Shown one piece after another: positions 33,812 to 44,293 of a stretch of DNA of 64,000 nt (the stretch's first letter is position 1; every line of letters begins with the position of its first letter). The DNA is from an uncultured Clostridia bacterium (GTDB lineage: Bacteria; Bacillota; Clostridia; Christensenellales; Borkfalkiaceae): the NCBI GenBank assembly GCA_949290575.1, contig CASESJ010000001.1:124001-188000 (forward strand), read 5' to 3'. The position numbers and the translations under genes were made by a program. The notes below the pieces were generated by a model. It was not told the origin of the DNA. It worked only from the letters and a program-made list of their open reading frames with translations, and did no database searches.

Positions 33812-34678
33812 TCAGTATCTGACAGTTGCGGCGACGGCGAGAGTGCCGGGACCCGTGTGGCAGGCAATGCTGAGGGAGAGGGGCTCGGTGAAAGTAAACT
33901 CAACGTCGGGGAAGGCAGCTTTTATTTCGCTTTTGAAAATTTCTGCCTCTTCGGAATTCTGCGTATGCGCAACTGCAAGCGTCATTTTACCGTTTGCGCG
34001 TAAATCTGCAAAGCGGGTTTCAAGGTCGTGCTTTATTGCGTTTATCATTATCGTTTTAGCGTCGGCAATCTTTCTTACCTTTGAAAACTGGTCGAGCTTG
34101 CCGCCCTGAATTTGCAGAACGGGCTTTATCTTGAGCAGAGTGCCTATTGCGGCAACGGCGGGGGTTACGCGACCGCCTTTTTTGAGATACTTAAGCGTAT
34201 CGACCATGATGTAAATGCTCGACTGTGCGCCCGTTTCGGTGAGAAAAGCAGCTATCTCTTCGGCGGGCTTTCCGTCTTTGACCATATTCAGAGCGTCAAT
34301 AACGCTCTGGCGCATTGTTATGGATATGCGTTTGTTGTCAACGACGAATACTTTTCCTGCAAACTGGGTCTTTGCAAGGTGAGCAAGCGAGTTGCACGTC
34401 TCCGAAAGGGATGAGGACATGGGAATGTGAACGATATTGTCATATTCCTTGAGTATGTCCGTCCACAGTTCGCCCACGTCGTATGCGCTGGGCTGCGAAG
34501 TGGAGATCTGTGCGTCAGCCTTGAGCTTTTCGTAGAATTCTTCCTGAGTTAAGGAAATATCTTCAAAATACTGTTCGCCGTCGATAAGTACTGGCATGGG
34601 CACGACGAAAACGCCCAATTCCTTTGCCTGACTCTGAGTAATTCCGCTGTTGCTGTCTGTAACTATGGCAGTTTTCAT
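33812..34678 (-). CDS. DegV family fatty-acid-binding protein (copy 2)
   Basis: 288 residues, aligned along its whole length with copy 1 (STSQPSAYD, HIPMSSSLSET, GTLLKIKPVLQI, HTGPGTLAVA). The two have diverged, which suggests different acyl chain preference rather than recent copying. It starts 24 bases after ridA on the same strand with GAGAGGT upstream, so it may be the third gene of the ilvA-ridA operon. Confidence 0.92.
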   Translation of the reverse strand: MKTAIVTDSNSGITQSQAKELGVFVVPMPVLIDGEQYFEDISLTQEEFYEKLKADAQISTSQPSAYDVGELWTDILKEYDNIVHIPMSSSLSETCNSLAHLAKTQFAGKVFVVDNKRISITMRQSVIDALNMVKDGKPAEEIAAFLTETGAQSSIYIMVDTLKYLKKGGRVTPAVAAIGTLLKIKPVLQIQGGKLDQFSKVRKIADAKTIMINAIKHDLETRFADLRANGKMTLAVAHTQNSEEAEIFKSEIKAAFPDVEFTFTEPLSLSIACHTGPGTLAVAATVRY

Positions 34679-34702
34679 TTTTACCTCTCAATATTATTTG
34701 AA

Positions 34703-35074
34703 TTAAAGTTCGGCTATCGCCTCTATTTCTACGAGGCAGCCCTTGGGGATATCTTTGACCGCAACGCAGCTGCGGGCGGGGCAGGAGGTGAAATATTCCT
34801 TGTAAACTTCGTTGAACTCTGCAAAATCTGCTATGTCCGAGAGAAAGCAGACCGTCTTTATGACTTTATCCATAGATGAGCCTGCCGCCTCGAGAAGGGC
34901 TTTTACGTTTTTGCAGGCGCGGTGCGTCTGTTCTGTTATGTTGTTTGCGCTTATGGCTCCCGTCTCGGGGTCAGCGGGTATCTGACCCGATGTAAAAACA
35001 AGGTTGCCGCAAATTTTTGCCTGAGAATAAGGTCCGATTGCTGCGGGAGCAAGCTTGGTGCTGACTGTCTTCAT
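34703..35074 (-). CDS. ridA: RidA family enamine/imine deaminase
   Basis: Hydrolyses reactive 2-aminoacrylate and 2-aminocrotonate set free by PLP enzymes. 123 residues: APAAIGPYSQAK, FTSGQIPADPETG, and the C-terminal Arg/Glu pair in CPARSCVAVKDIPKG and VEIEAIAEL. The ATG at 35074 has AAGGAG upstream; a start at 35158 would overlap ilvA and add 28 unrelated residues. It directly follows ilvA, the main source of its substrate. Confidence 0.95.
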   Translation of the reverse strand: MKTVSTKLAPAAIGPYSQAKICGNLVFTSGQIPADPETGAISANNITEQTHRACKNVKALLEAAGSSMDKVIKTVCFLSDIADFAEFNEVYKEYFTSCPARSCVAVKDIPKGCLVEIEAIAEL

Positions 35075-35084
35075 TATTGTCTCC

Positions 35085-36287
35085 TTATAGAACTTTAAAT
35101 CCGTTTTCTGCGAGTTTGCGCTTAATTTCGTTGATGTGTTTGGCGTCTCTGGTTTCAATCTGGAGTTTGAGGTAGCAGCCGTTCACTGCGCTGCCTTCGT
35201 TAGTTCTCTCGTGAAGGACGGCTGTGACGTTTCCGCCGCACTGGGCTATTATTGTGGAGACGCCGACGAGCTGTCCGGGCTTGTCTAAAAGTTCGAGCGT
35301 AAGAGAGCACTGTCTGCCGCTCATCAGAAGACCGCGATTGATAACTCTTGAAAGAATTGTAACGTCAATGTTGCCGCCTGAAATGAGGCAAACGACCTTT
35401 TTGCCCTTGATGTCGGGAATTTTGCCGAACATCAGAGCTGCAAGACCGACTGCGCCTGCGCCCTCGGCAATCATCTTCTGTTTTTCGATGAGGGCTAAAA
35501 TAGCGGCGGAGACCTGGTCATCCGTTACCGAGACAATCTTGTCCAGATATTTTGAGCACAAATCGAAAGTGAGTTTTCCGGGTTCTTTAACGGCAATGCC
35601 GTCGGCGATTGTGGAAACGGAGGGGAGGCACTCGATATTATGGTGCTCGACCGAGTTGAGCATAGAGGGCGCGCCGTTTGACTGAACGCCGTAAACTTTG
35701 ACCTTGGGATTGAGCGATTTTACTGCAAAAGCCACGCCGGAGGCAAGTCCGCCGCCGCCGATGGGCACGACGATTGCGTCCACGTCCTTGAGCTGGTCTA
35801 TGATTTCAAGACCGATAGTTCCCTGACCTGCGATAACGTCAACGTCGTCGAAGGGATGAATAAAGGTGTAACCTTTTTCTTCCTTGAGTTTTTCCGCATA
35901 ATTGTGCGCGTCGTCGTAAACGCCCGGAACAAGCTCAACTTCCGCACCGTAGCTCTTTGTGGCCTCAACTTTTGAAATGGGTGCGCCGTCGGGCATGCAT
36001 ATTATAGATTTTATGCCGAATTTTTTGGAGGCAAGAGCAACGCCCTGAGCGTGATTTCCGGCAGAGCATGCTACAACTCCGCGTTCTTTTTCCTTTTCGG
36101 TAAGCTGCGAAATTTTATAATATGCGCCGCGGACCTTGAAAGAGCCCGTTATCTGCAGATTTTCCGTCTTGAGATAGAGTTCGCAGCCGCTCTGCTCTGA
36201 GAGTACGGGCGAATATATCATATCAGTCTGTCTTATTGCATCTTTGAGCACGTAATGTGCGTGATACACTTTGTCTAAAGTTAGCAT
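35085..36287 (-). CDS. ilvA: Threonine ammonia-lyase with ACT domain
   Basis: PLP enzyme making 2-oxobutanoate from threonine. 400 residues from ATG 36287 (AAGGT upstream). The PLP lysine lies in GSFKVRGAY, the phosphate-binding loop is GGGGLASG, and ACSAGNHAQG is conserved. The C-terminal region (about 325-400) is a single ACT domain, a form found in catabolic and clostridial enzymes. No other isoleucine genes are near, so either catabolic or biosynthetic use is possible. Confidence 0.94.
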   Translation of the reverse strand: MLTLDKVYHAHYVLKDAIRQTDMIYSPVLSEQSGCELYLKTENLQITGSFKVRGAYYKISQLTEKEKERGVVACSAGNHAQGVALASKKFGIKSIICMPDGAPISKVEATKSYGAEVELVPGVYDDAHNYAEKLKEEKGYTFIHPFDDVDVIAGQGTIGLEIIDQLKDVDAIVVPIGGGGLASGVAFAVKSLNPKVKVYGVQSNGAPSMLNSVEHHNIECLPSVSTIADGIAVKEPGKLTFDLCSKYLDKIVSVTDDQVSAAILALIEKQKMIAEGAGAVGLAALMFGKIPDIKGKKVVCLISGGNIDVTILSRVINRGLLMSGRQCSLTLELLDKPGQLVGVSTIIAQCGGNVTAVLHERTNEGSAVNGCYLKLQIETRDAKHINEIKRKLAENGFKVL

Positions 36288-36321
36288 TTTGTACCTTCGC
36301 AAATTTATAAATATACAAAAT

Positions 36322-36350
36322 ATTATATATTCCCGCAACGCAGATGTCAA
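36322..36350 (-). promoter_or_regulatory. Promoter of ilvA-ridA
   Basis: Minus strand TTGACA, 17-base spacer, TATAAT. The leader is about 30 bases, too short for a T-box. Confidence 0.88.
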
Positions 36351-36453
36351 TCAAATTGATTGAACAGCCTGACTGTGCGGCTGAATAAGCATACGTAAAG
36401 TGGCAGGACGGCAATAAAATTTAAGATTGTTATATATAAGCGGTCAAAAATGC

Positions 36454-36482
36454 TTGAAATTTTTTAAAGTATGTTATAAAAT
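36454..36482 (+). promoter_or_regulatory. Promoter of tRNA-Ser
   Basis: TTGAAA, 17-base spacer, TAAAAT. Confidence 0.75.
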
Positions 36483-36493
36483 AATTAAGTCGT

Positions 36494-36583
36494 GCAGAGA
36501 TGGCAGAGTGGTCGAATGCGCACGACTCGAAATCGTGTTACGTGGGAACACGTACGGAGGTTCGAATCCTCTTCTCTGCGCCA
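36494..36583 (+). tRNA. tRNA-Ser(CGA)
   Basis: Acceptor GCAGAGA/TCTCTGC, anticodon stem CACGA/TCGTG with loop CTCGAAA (anticodon CGA, reads UCG), long variable arm with ACGTG/CACGT, discriminator G, encoded CCA. Confidence 0.95.
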
Positions 36584-36586
36584 GAA

Positions 36587-36615
36587 AACAGCGGAAATAA
36601 TTCCGCTGTTTTTTA
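36587..36615 (+). terminator. Terminator after tRNA-Ser
   Basis: 10-bp stem AACAGCGGAA / TTCCGCTGTT, loop ATAA, then TTTTA. Confidence 0.9.
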
Positions 36616-36747
36616 TTTTATCCGTTTGCAAATTAAAACGGGCGTCAATGCGCCCGATTTATTATTTTTACAGTTTTCTATGCCTGATAACAGGCTGTTT
36701 AATTAAATTGTACGATATTTCTTACAAGTAAGAATTACCTTACTGAA

Positions 36748-37233
36748 TTATTTCTCAGTTCTCGCGCCAATAATGTGAATGCCGCGGGCTTTCTGATAGT
36801 TGTAGGAAGACAGCGGACGCATATACGCATCGTCGCTGTGAGCGGCGATGTAAATTTTTCCCGACCTTATTGCAACAACAACGGGAGAATGATAGTAGTC
36901 GTCGGTGTTTGTGCCGAGTTGAACGATATCGCCTATCATAAGATTTTCAAGCGGTGTCTCAACCGCAAATGGACCTGTGGACAAATTGTCAACAAGAAAA
37001 TTATAGAGGTATTGAACGCCCGTCCAGGAAGGCGTGCGATTATTTGCATTTATGTAATACCAGCCGAAGAGCGGTTCGTAGTTCATTATTCCGCAACCTG
37101 CAAATATGCATTGAGAGGCAAAATTGGTGCAGTCGCCGCCCAGTCTGTCAAAATTATAGTACAGCGGGTTGCGGCTGAATGCCCATTTTTTTGCGTATTC
37201 GACGGCTGATTGTCTGTCGTAAGCGATAATCAT
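36748..37233 (-). CDS. Amidase-fold (Amidase_6-like) cysteine hydrolase without signal peptide
   Basis: 161 residues. Begins with AVEYAKKWAFSRNPLYY, then GGDCTNFASQCI with the probable catalytic Cys, and later YYHSPVVVA with the His. This is the pattern of the putative amidase domain of Firmicutes wall or sporulation proteins. No signal peptide or wall-binding domain is visible, so the protein appears cytoplasmic. No ribosome site; a TATTAT lies 6 bases upstream of the ATG on the minus strand, so the mRNA may be leaderless. Confidence 0.8.
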   Translation of the reverse strand: MIIAYDRQSAVEYAKKWAFSRNPLYYNFDRLGGDCTNFASQCIFAGCGIMNYEPLFGWYYINANNRTPSWTGVQYLYNFLVDNLSTGPFAVETPLENLMIGDIVQLGTNTDDYYHSPVVVAIRSGKIYIAAHSDDAYMRPLSSYNYQKARGIHIIGARTEK

Positions 37234-37276
37234 AATATCATAATATGCAATCAGGCTGTTTGTTGCTACCGCCGTC

Positions 37277-37305
37277 TTGAAAATAATGTCAGGCTGTGGT
37301 AGAAT
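37277..37305 (+). promoter_or_regulatory. Promoter of amidohydrolase gene
   Basis: TTGAAA, 17-base spacer, TAGAAT with TGG before the -10. Confidence 0.82.
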
Positions 37306-37353
37306 AATTTAAAATCAGCATTACAAAAAGGAAGTGCAACAGGGAAAGTCAAT

Positions 37354-38283
37354 ATGGATACTGTAAAAAAAATAATAGACGCGCACGCGCATATAGTGCA
37401 GTACATTGCAGGCTTCACATCTCGTGGCGAGCTCAGGGGCATAGGAGGGGGTCTAGCCCGCTATGCCGACGGGCAGACTTTTGCTATGATACCGCCCGAG
37501 TACGGTGATTACGGCTTTTCGCCCGAACAGCTTATAAATATTATGGATGAAAACGGCGTTGAAAAGGCAGTGCTTTTGCAGGGGCAGTTTTTCGGATTTC
37601 AGAACGAATACACGGCGTATGCCGTAAAAAAATACCCCGAAAGGTTTGTCGGCGCGGCGAGCTACGACCCGTTCTGCGTGCGGGCGGAGGACGTCAGAAG
37701 GCACCTCTTCAAAGAGCTCGGGTTCAGGGCTGTAAAATTCGAGGTGAGCAACGGCTCGGGGCTCATGGCATATCATAAGCCCGTCGACCTCGACGGCGAA
37801 ATGATGAATGAGCAGTACAGGTATGCGGCAGACAACGGACTGACATTCGTCATCGACATCGGCAGACCGCGCAACTGCTGCTGGCAGACCGAGGCATTGT
37901 CCCGCGCAATAAAGAAATATCCGCAGATTAATTTCGTCATCTGTCACCTGCTCGCGCCGCAGTCGGGCGACGAACAGCTGTTTGAAAGGGAGCTGTCGCG
38001 TTTTGCGCTGGGAAATGTCAGTTTCGACCTCGCTTCGCTGCCGCAGAACCAGAAGGGAGATGTCTATCCGTACCCCGAGACAGTTAAATATCTTCAGATT
38101 GCAAAAAGAATAGTCGGAGCTGAAAAACTCATGTTCGGAACGGACGCGCCGTCAAATCTCTGCAGGGACAGATACGCTCATCTTTCAGATTATATTGAAA
38201 AAAGCGGAGTGTTTACGCCAGATGAACTTAAAAAGGTGTTTTACGATAATGCAGAGAGGATATATTTCGGCAAACAGGTATAA
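37354..38283 (+). CDS. Amidohydrolase-family metal-dependent hydrolase
   Basis: 309 residues, TIM-barrel of the Amidohydro_2 group. IIDAHAHI supplies the first metal ligands; further candidates are NFVICHLLAP and MFGTDAPS with the catalytic Asp. Members include decarboxylases and lactonases, and the substrate here cannot be told. The gene has its own promoter and is followed by the gdhA promoter. Confidence 0.85.
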   Translation: MDTVKKIIDAHAHIVQYIAGFTSRGELRGIGGGLARYADGQTFAMIPPEYGDYGFSPEQLINIMDENGVEKAVLLQGQFFGFQNEYTAYAVKKYPERFVGAASYDPFCVRAEDVRRHLFKELGFRAVKFEVSNGSGLMAYHKPVDLDGEMMNEQYRYAADNGLTFVIDIGRPRNCCWQTEALSRAIKKYPQINFVICHLLAPQSGDEQLFERELSRFALGNVSFDLASLPQNQKGDVYPYPETVKYLQIAKRIVGAEKLMFGTDAPSNLCRDRYAHLSDYIEKSGVFTPDELKKVFYDNAERIYFGKQV

Positions 38284-38337
38284 ACTGTGCTTATACCTCT
38301 TATAAAATTTTACGATAAACAATTTAATGCATAAAAT

Positions 38338-38366
38338 TTGTTTAATTACAGAATATATGTTATACT
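38338..38366 (+). promoter_or_regulatory. Promoter of gdhA
   Basis: TTGTTT, 17-base spacer, TATACT with TGT before the -10; the leader is about 70 bases. Confidence 0.75.
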
Positions 38367-38412
38367 TTAACAGTCGTAAGGTTACGGCAGTTCTATGAGA
38401 AAAATTTTTTAG

Positions 38413-39777
<1,365 letters not shown>

Positions 39778-39792
39778 TTAAATATGCGCATA

Positions 39793-39820
39793 AAAGCCGC
39801 GCCGCAAGGCGCGGCTTTTT
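39793..39820 (+). terminator. Terminator after gdhA
   Basis: 11-bp stem AAAGCCGCGCC / GGCGCGGCTTT with GCAA tetraloop, then T-run. Confidence 0.93.
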
Positions 39821-39832
39821 ATATGTTTTTGT

Positions 39833-39861
39833 TTGACTTGATACGTAAAATAGCTTAAAAT
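39833..39861 (+). promoter_or_regulatory. Promoter of proB-proA, leaderless
   Basis: TTGACT, 17-base spacer, TAAAAT, then 8 bases to the proB ATG. No ribosome site is present. Confidence 0.8.
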
Positions 39862-39869
39862 AGTACTGT

Positions 39870-40640
39870 ATGAGAATTGTAATTAAAGTAGGCTCGTCAA
39901 CATTGGCGCATGCCACGGGAAAGCTGAATATCCGTCTTTTTGAACGGCTTTGCAAGGTAATCAGCGACATTAAAAATGCAGGCGACGAAATAGTTCTGGT
40001 AACGTCAGGCGCGATTGCGATGGGGGTAAGTAAACTCGGTCTCGGCGCGCGCCCTTCGGATATGCCTTCAAAGCAGGCGGCGGCCGCCGTCGGACAGTGC
40101 GAACTCATGTACATGTATGACAGACTGTTTTCCGATTATAATCATACGGTTGCGCAGATTCTCATTACGGGCGACGACATAGCGCACGAGGAGAGGCGCG
40201 AGCACTTTGTAAACACCACCGAAAGACTGCTCTCTCTCGGCGCGCTTCCCATAATCAACGAAAACGATACCGTAGCCACGGCGGAAATTGCCGTAGGCGA
40301 TAACGATACTCTCGCGGCGATAGTTGCCGAAAGCCTGAATGCAAATCTGCTCATCCTGCTTTCGGATATAGACGGACTGTATTCCGCTGACCCCAGAAAG
40401 GATAAAAACGCGCAGCTCATACCTCTTGTCGAAAAGGTTGATCAAAGCATTTTCGCTCTCGCGGGCGGTGCGGGAAGCAGCCTTGGAACGGGAGGAATGG
40501 CAACAAAAATCAGAGCGGCAAAAATCTGCACGGAGAGCGGTGCTGATATGATAATAGCCAATGGCTCTGACCCCGAAATATTGTACGATATTCTGAGCGG
40601 GAATGGGCGTTTTACACGGTTCAGAGGTATAAAGAAATGA
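39870..40640 (+). CDS. proB: Glutamate 5-kinase
   Basis: First step of proline synthesis. 256 residues, an amino-acid kinase domain only; the C-terminal PUA domain of many ProB proteins is absent, as in some other bacteria. Motifs [26 protein letters not shown] and GTGGMATKI. The ATG lies at the predicted transcript start. Stop overlaps proA (ATGA). Confidence 0.95.
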   Translation: MRIVIKVGSSTLAHATGKLNIRLFERLCKVISDIKNAGDEIVLVTSGAIAMGVSKLGLGARPSDMPSKQAAAAVGQCELMYMYDRLFSDYNHTVAQILITGDDIAHEERREHFVNTTERLLSLGALPIINENDTVATAEIAVGDNDTLAAIVAESLNANLLILLSDIDGLYSADPRKDKNAQLIPLVEKVDQSIFALAGGAGSSLGTGGMATKIRAAKICTESGADMIIANGSDPEILYDILSGNGRFTRFRGIKK

Positions 40641-41896
40641 CAACCATGCTCACATTGAAAAAGGCAGTCGACGCAAAGACCGAAGCGGCTATGCTGACTA
40701 CCGGACAGAAAAATCAGGCTCTCAATGCCATGGCTGACGCCCTGGAAGAGCAGACAGCCATAATACTTGAAGCCAACGAGCAGGACATGCAGGCAGCCAA
40801 AGGCATTATTTCTGAAGTGATGCTCGACAGGTTGCGCCTCACGGGCGAGCGCATAGCCTCGATGGCAAAAGGATTGAGGGATGTCGCGGCTCTGCCCGAC
40901 CCCGTAGGCAATGTGCTTGAAACTTTTACCCGTGCGGACGGCTTGAAAATCAGCAAGGTAAGCGTGCCTTTGGGAGTAGTGGCAATCATATATGAGAGCC
41001 GACCCAACGTTACTTCGGACGCCGCTGCGCTCTGTCTCAAGAGCGGCAATTCCTGCGTTCTCAGAGCCGGCAAGGAGGCGCATAAATCTGCGCTTGCAAT
41101 AACCGAAGCTATGAGAAGCGGACTTGCGAGGTGCGGACTTAATGAAAATCTTATAAATCTTGTCGAAGATACGTCAAGACACAGCGCGGAAGCTCTTATG
41201 ACGGCGGTCGGCTATGTCGATCTGCTTATACCCAGAGGTGGCGCAGGACTGATAAATGCCTGCGTTCAGAATGCAAGAGTGCCATGCATACAGACAGGTA
41301 CGGGAATATGTCACATTTATGTGGATAAGTCTGCCCGTTTCGATATGGCGGAAAAGATAATCGTCAACGCCAAATGCAGCCGCCCTTCGGTGTGCAACGC
41401 TATGGAAGTCTGTCTTGTGCATGAAGATATCGCAGAAGAGTTTCTGCCGCTGCTTTACAGGGCTTTGGTTGAGGACAGAAAGGAACATCCCGTAATTTTG
41501 AAACTGGGTGAAAGAGCTCGCGAAATACTCGGCGACAGGTTTAACTGCGTTGACGCGGGGAAGGACGATTTCGATACTGAATTCCTCGATTACGTCATGG
41601 CTGTCAGGGTCGTTCCGAACATTCAGGAGGCAATCAAACACATTTCGGAACATTCCACGGGACACAGCGATTGCATAGTTACCGAAGATGAAGCCGATGC
41701 GGAGTTGTTTGTCAGAATGGTCGACAGCGCGGCGGTATACGTCAACGCGTCCACTCGTTTCACGGACGGCGGAGAGTTCGGTCTTGGCTGTGAAATGGGC
41801 ATTTCAACTCAGAAACTGCATGCAAGAGGTCCTATGGGGCTGAGGGAACTGACCACGTACAAATATGTTGTGCGCGGCGCAGGCAATATAAGGTAA
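40637..41896 (+). CDS. proA: Gamma-glutamyl phosphate reductase
   Basis: Second step of proline synthesis. 419 residues. [26 protein letters not shown], the catalytic Cys in [10 protein letters not shown], and [21 protein letters not shown] are present. Translationally coupled to proB. No proC is in the window. Confidence 0.97.
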   Translation: MTTMLTLKKAVDAKTEAAMLTTGQKNQALNAMADALEEQTAIILEANEQDMQAAKGIISEVMLDRLRLTGERIASMAKGLRDVAALPDPVGNVLETFTRADGLKISKVSVPLGVVAIIYESRPNVTSDAAALCLKSGNSCVLRAGKEAHKSALAITEAMRSGLARCGLNENLINLVEDTSRHSAEALMTAVGYVDLLIPRGGAGLINACVQNARVPCIQTGTGICHIYVDKSARFDMAEKIIVNAKCSRPSVCNAMEVCLVHEDIAEEFLPLLYRALVEDRKEHPVILKLGERAREILGDRFNCVDAGKDDFDTEFLDYVMAVRVVPNIQEAIKHISEHSTGHSDCIVTEDEADAELFVRMVDSAAVYVNASTRFTDGGEFGLGCEMGISTQKLHARGPMGLRELTTYKYVVRGAGNIR

Positions 41897-41907
41897 AATT
41901 TACAGAT

Positions 41908-41940
41908 CCGCGCAATCTCTGATTGCGTGGGTTTGTCTGT
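41908..41940 (+). terminator. Terminator after proA
   Basis: Stem CCGCGCAATC / GATTGCGTGG with one G-T pair, loop TCT, followed by GTTTGTCTGTT. Confidence 0.7.
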
Positions 41941-41957
41941 TAGATAAAATTCAGGTT

Positions 41958-43043
41958 ATGTTTGAAATATTTCTCACGTCGGTTAATGCGGTAATGCCCA
42001 TAGTTCTTCTGATACTTCTGGGCTACATATTAAGGCGCATTAACTTTCTCAACGAAAATTTTATAAGCATCGGCAATAAATTTGTATTCAATGTCTGTCT
42101 GCCCTGCATGCTGTTTGTCAACATATACGACAGCATGGACAGTTTCAATATCGATTGGACTGTCATAATTTATGCGGTTATCGTCATATGTGCTATATTC
42201 GCACTCGGACTTGTCACCGCAATACTGACGACTAAAGATAATAGGCGCAGGGGTGTAATACTTCAGTGTACGTTCCGCAGCAATTTTGCCATAATCGGTC
42301 TTACGCTTGTGGAAAGGCTGGGCGGCGATACTGCGATAGCTGGTATTGTTTCGGCGTTTTCTATCCCGATTTTCAATATCCTCGCCGTGGTCGCGCTCTC
42401 GGTATTTGTGGGCGATGAGGACAAAAAGTTAAAAGAAAACAGCTTGCAGGCAAATGCCGATGTCTCGCCTGCAACGCCTATAGAGCATAAAAACAAGCAC
42501 AGTATAAAAAATATTCTGCTGAATATAGTTAAAAATCCGCTGATAATAGGCGTTGTGACGGGTCTTGTATTCGTCGGTTTCCGCGAGCTTGAAAGGGCTT
42601 GTTGCGGCGGCGAAACACCCTTCCGTTTCGACACGCAGTTAAAATTTCTCTATACGGCTGTGTCCGATCTCAAGAGCATAGCTTCGCCCTTCGCGCTCGT
42701 CGTGCTGGGCGGACAATTCAGATTTTCTGCTGTGAAGGGCATGACGAAAGAAATAATCGTCGCATCTGTCTGGAGAATTATCCTTGCGCCCGTGATAGGT
42801 ATAGGTCTGGCGGTCATTCTCAGTACTTATACCGACTGGATAACCTTCGACGCGGCGGTTTATCCCACGCTTATCGCACTCTTCGGCTCGCCCGTTGCGG
42901 TCTCAAGCGCGATAATGGCGCGGCAGATGAAGAATGACGAACAGCTCGCAACTCAGCTCGTCGTGTGGACGAGCGTCTGCTCGGTGATTACTATTTTTGT
43001 CACCGTCTTTGTACTGATGTGCGCGGGACTGATTGCAGTATAA
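41958..43043 (+). CDS. AEC-family transporter
   Basis: 361 residues with about ten membrane helices, starting MFEIFLTSVNAVMPIVLLILLGY. The auxin efflux carrier family also includes bacterial malate and malonate carriers, so the substrate is open. A hydrophilic loop of about 45 residues sits in the middle. TAAAAT lies 7 bases before the ATG with a weak TTGCGT 16 bases upstream of it; no good ribosome site. Confidence 0.88.
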   Translation: MFEIFLTSVNAVMPIVLLILLGYILRRINFLNENFISIGNKFVFNVCLPCMLFVNIYDSMDSFNIDWTVIIYAVIVICAIFALGLVTAILTTKDNRRRGVILQCTFRSNFAIIGLTLVERLGGDTAIAGIVSAFSIPIFNILAVVALSVFVGDEDKKLKENSLQANADVSPATPIEHKNKHSIKNILLNIVKNPLIIGVVTGLVFVGFRELERACCGGETPFRFDTQLKFLYTAVSDLKSIASPFALVVLGGQFRFSAVKGMTKEIIVASVWRIILAPVIGIGLAVILSTYTDWITFDAAVYPTLIALFGSPVAVSSAIMARQMKNDEQLATQLVVWTSVCSVITIFVTVFVLMCAGLIAV

Positions 43044-43117
43044 TCCGTACCGTGCTGGCTGTGCGGTCGGCGTCAGGAATATTTATTAATTAATACGTAT
43101 ATTTTTTGAGGAGCAAT

Positions 43118-44293
43118 ATGAATTTAAAAGCTAAAGATACATTTTATGTCGGAGTAAATGACCATAAGACCGACTTATTCGAGGGGATATATAAAGTTCC
43201 CAACGGCGTTTCATACAATTCCTATGTGATTATGGATGAAAAAATTGCGGTTATGGACGCAGTGGACGAGGAATTCGGCGATATATGGATAGAAAATCTT
43301 AAAAAGGTGTTGGGTGACAGACAGCCTGACTATATTGTCGTTCAGCATATGGAGCCCGACCATTCGGCAAATACGCTCAGATTTATAAAGCAGTTTCCCG
43401 GGGCAAAGATTGTCGGAAACAACAAAACATTCGTCATGCTTGCTGAATATTTCGGCACAGATTTTTCCGATTGCAGAGAGGTAGTGGGCGACGGAAGCGT
43501 ACTCAGTCTAGGCAGACACGAACTTCGTTTTATATTTGCGCCCATGGTGCATTGGCCTGAAGTTATGGTGACATACGATACGTATACAAAGTCTGTATTT
43601 TCTGCCGACGGTTTCGGCAAATTCGGTGCGCTTGACGTTGATGAGCCCTGGGAGGACGAGGCAAGGCGTTATTATTACGGGATAGTCGGAAAGTACGGAA
43701 AACAGGTCGACGCTGCGCTTAAAAAGCTTTCCGCGCTTGAAATTGAAGCCATTTATCCCCTTCACGGACCCTCACTTGAGGAAAATCTGCAGCATTATCT
43801 CAATCTGTATTCTGCATGGGCTACATATCAGCCCGAGTGCAACGGGGTTATGATTGCATTCTCTTCGGTTTATGGTCATACGGCAAAGGCGGTAGAACTT
43901 CTTAAAAAATGCCTTGAGGAGGAAGGGGTCAGGGATGTGCTCGTTCATGACCTTATACGCGACGACCGCTCCGTGTGCATTGCCGATGCGTTCAGATATC
44001 CTGAAATCGTGCTTGCGACGACGACATATAATGCCGATATCTTCCCTGCAATGAGGGAATTTATCGATTGCCTCACCGAGCGCAACTATCAGAACAGAAC
44101 TATTGCTTTTATAGAAAACGGCACATGGGCACCCGTTGCGGCAAAGCTCATGCAGGCAAAATTTGAAAAGTGCGCAAATATCAGTTATGCGCAGACAGCG
44201 GTTAAAATCAGGTCTGCATTAAGCGCAGAATCTGAAATTGCAATAAAAAATCTTGCAAAGGAACTGGGTGCGAATAAAGATGTCCAAGCTTAA
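43118..44293 (+). CDS. fprA: Flavodiiron protein (A-type flavoprotein, O2/NO reductase)
   Basis: Protects anaerobes from oxygen or nitric oxide. 391 residues from ATG 43118, with GAGGAGC upstream. The lactamase-like domain has the di-iron ligands HMEPDH and later H residues in PMVHWPEV and YPLHGPS; the flavodoxin domain binds FMN at SSVYGHTA. It partners with rubredoxin or rubrerythrin in clostridia. Overlaps mscL by 14 bases. Confidence 0.95.
   Translation: MNLKAKDTFYVGVNDHKTDLFEGIYKVPNGVSYNSYVIMDEKIAVMDAVDEEFGDIWIENLKKVLGDRQPDYIVVQHMEPDHSANTLRFIKQFPGAKIVGNNKTFVMLAEYFGTDFSDCREVVGDGSVLSLGRHELRFIFAPMVHWPEVMVTYDTYTKSVFSADGFGKFGALDVDEPWEDEARRYYYGIVGKYGKQVDAALKKLSALEIEAIYPLHGPSLEENLQHYLNLYSAWATYQPECNGVMIAFSSVYGHTAKAVELLKKCLEEEGVRDVLVHDLIRDDRSVCIADAFRYPEIVLATTTYNADIFPAMREFIDCLTERNYQNRTIAFIENGTWAPVAAKLMQAKFEKCANISYAQTAVKIRSALSAESEIAIKNLAKELGANKDVQA

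Noticed and set aside
33812..34678. Recent tandem duplication or pseudogene among the two DegV genes
   Set aside because: Both are full length with intact ligand motifs and have clearly diverged.
36288..36480. T-box leader for ilvA
   Set aside because: The promoter lies about 35-60 bases before the start, leaving no room for a T-box, and no T-box sequence is seen.
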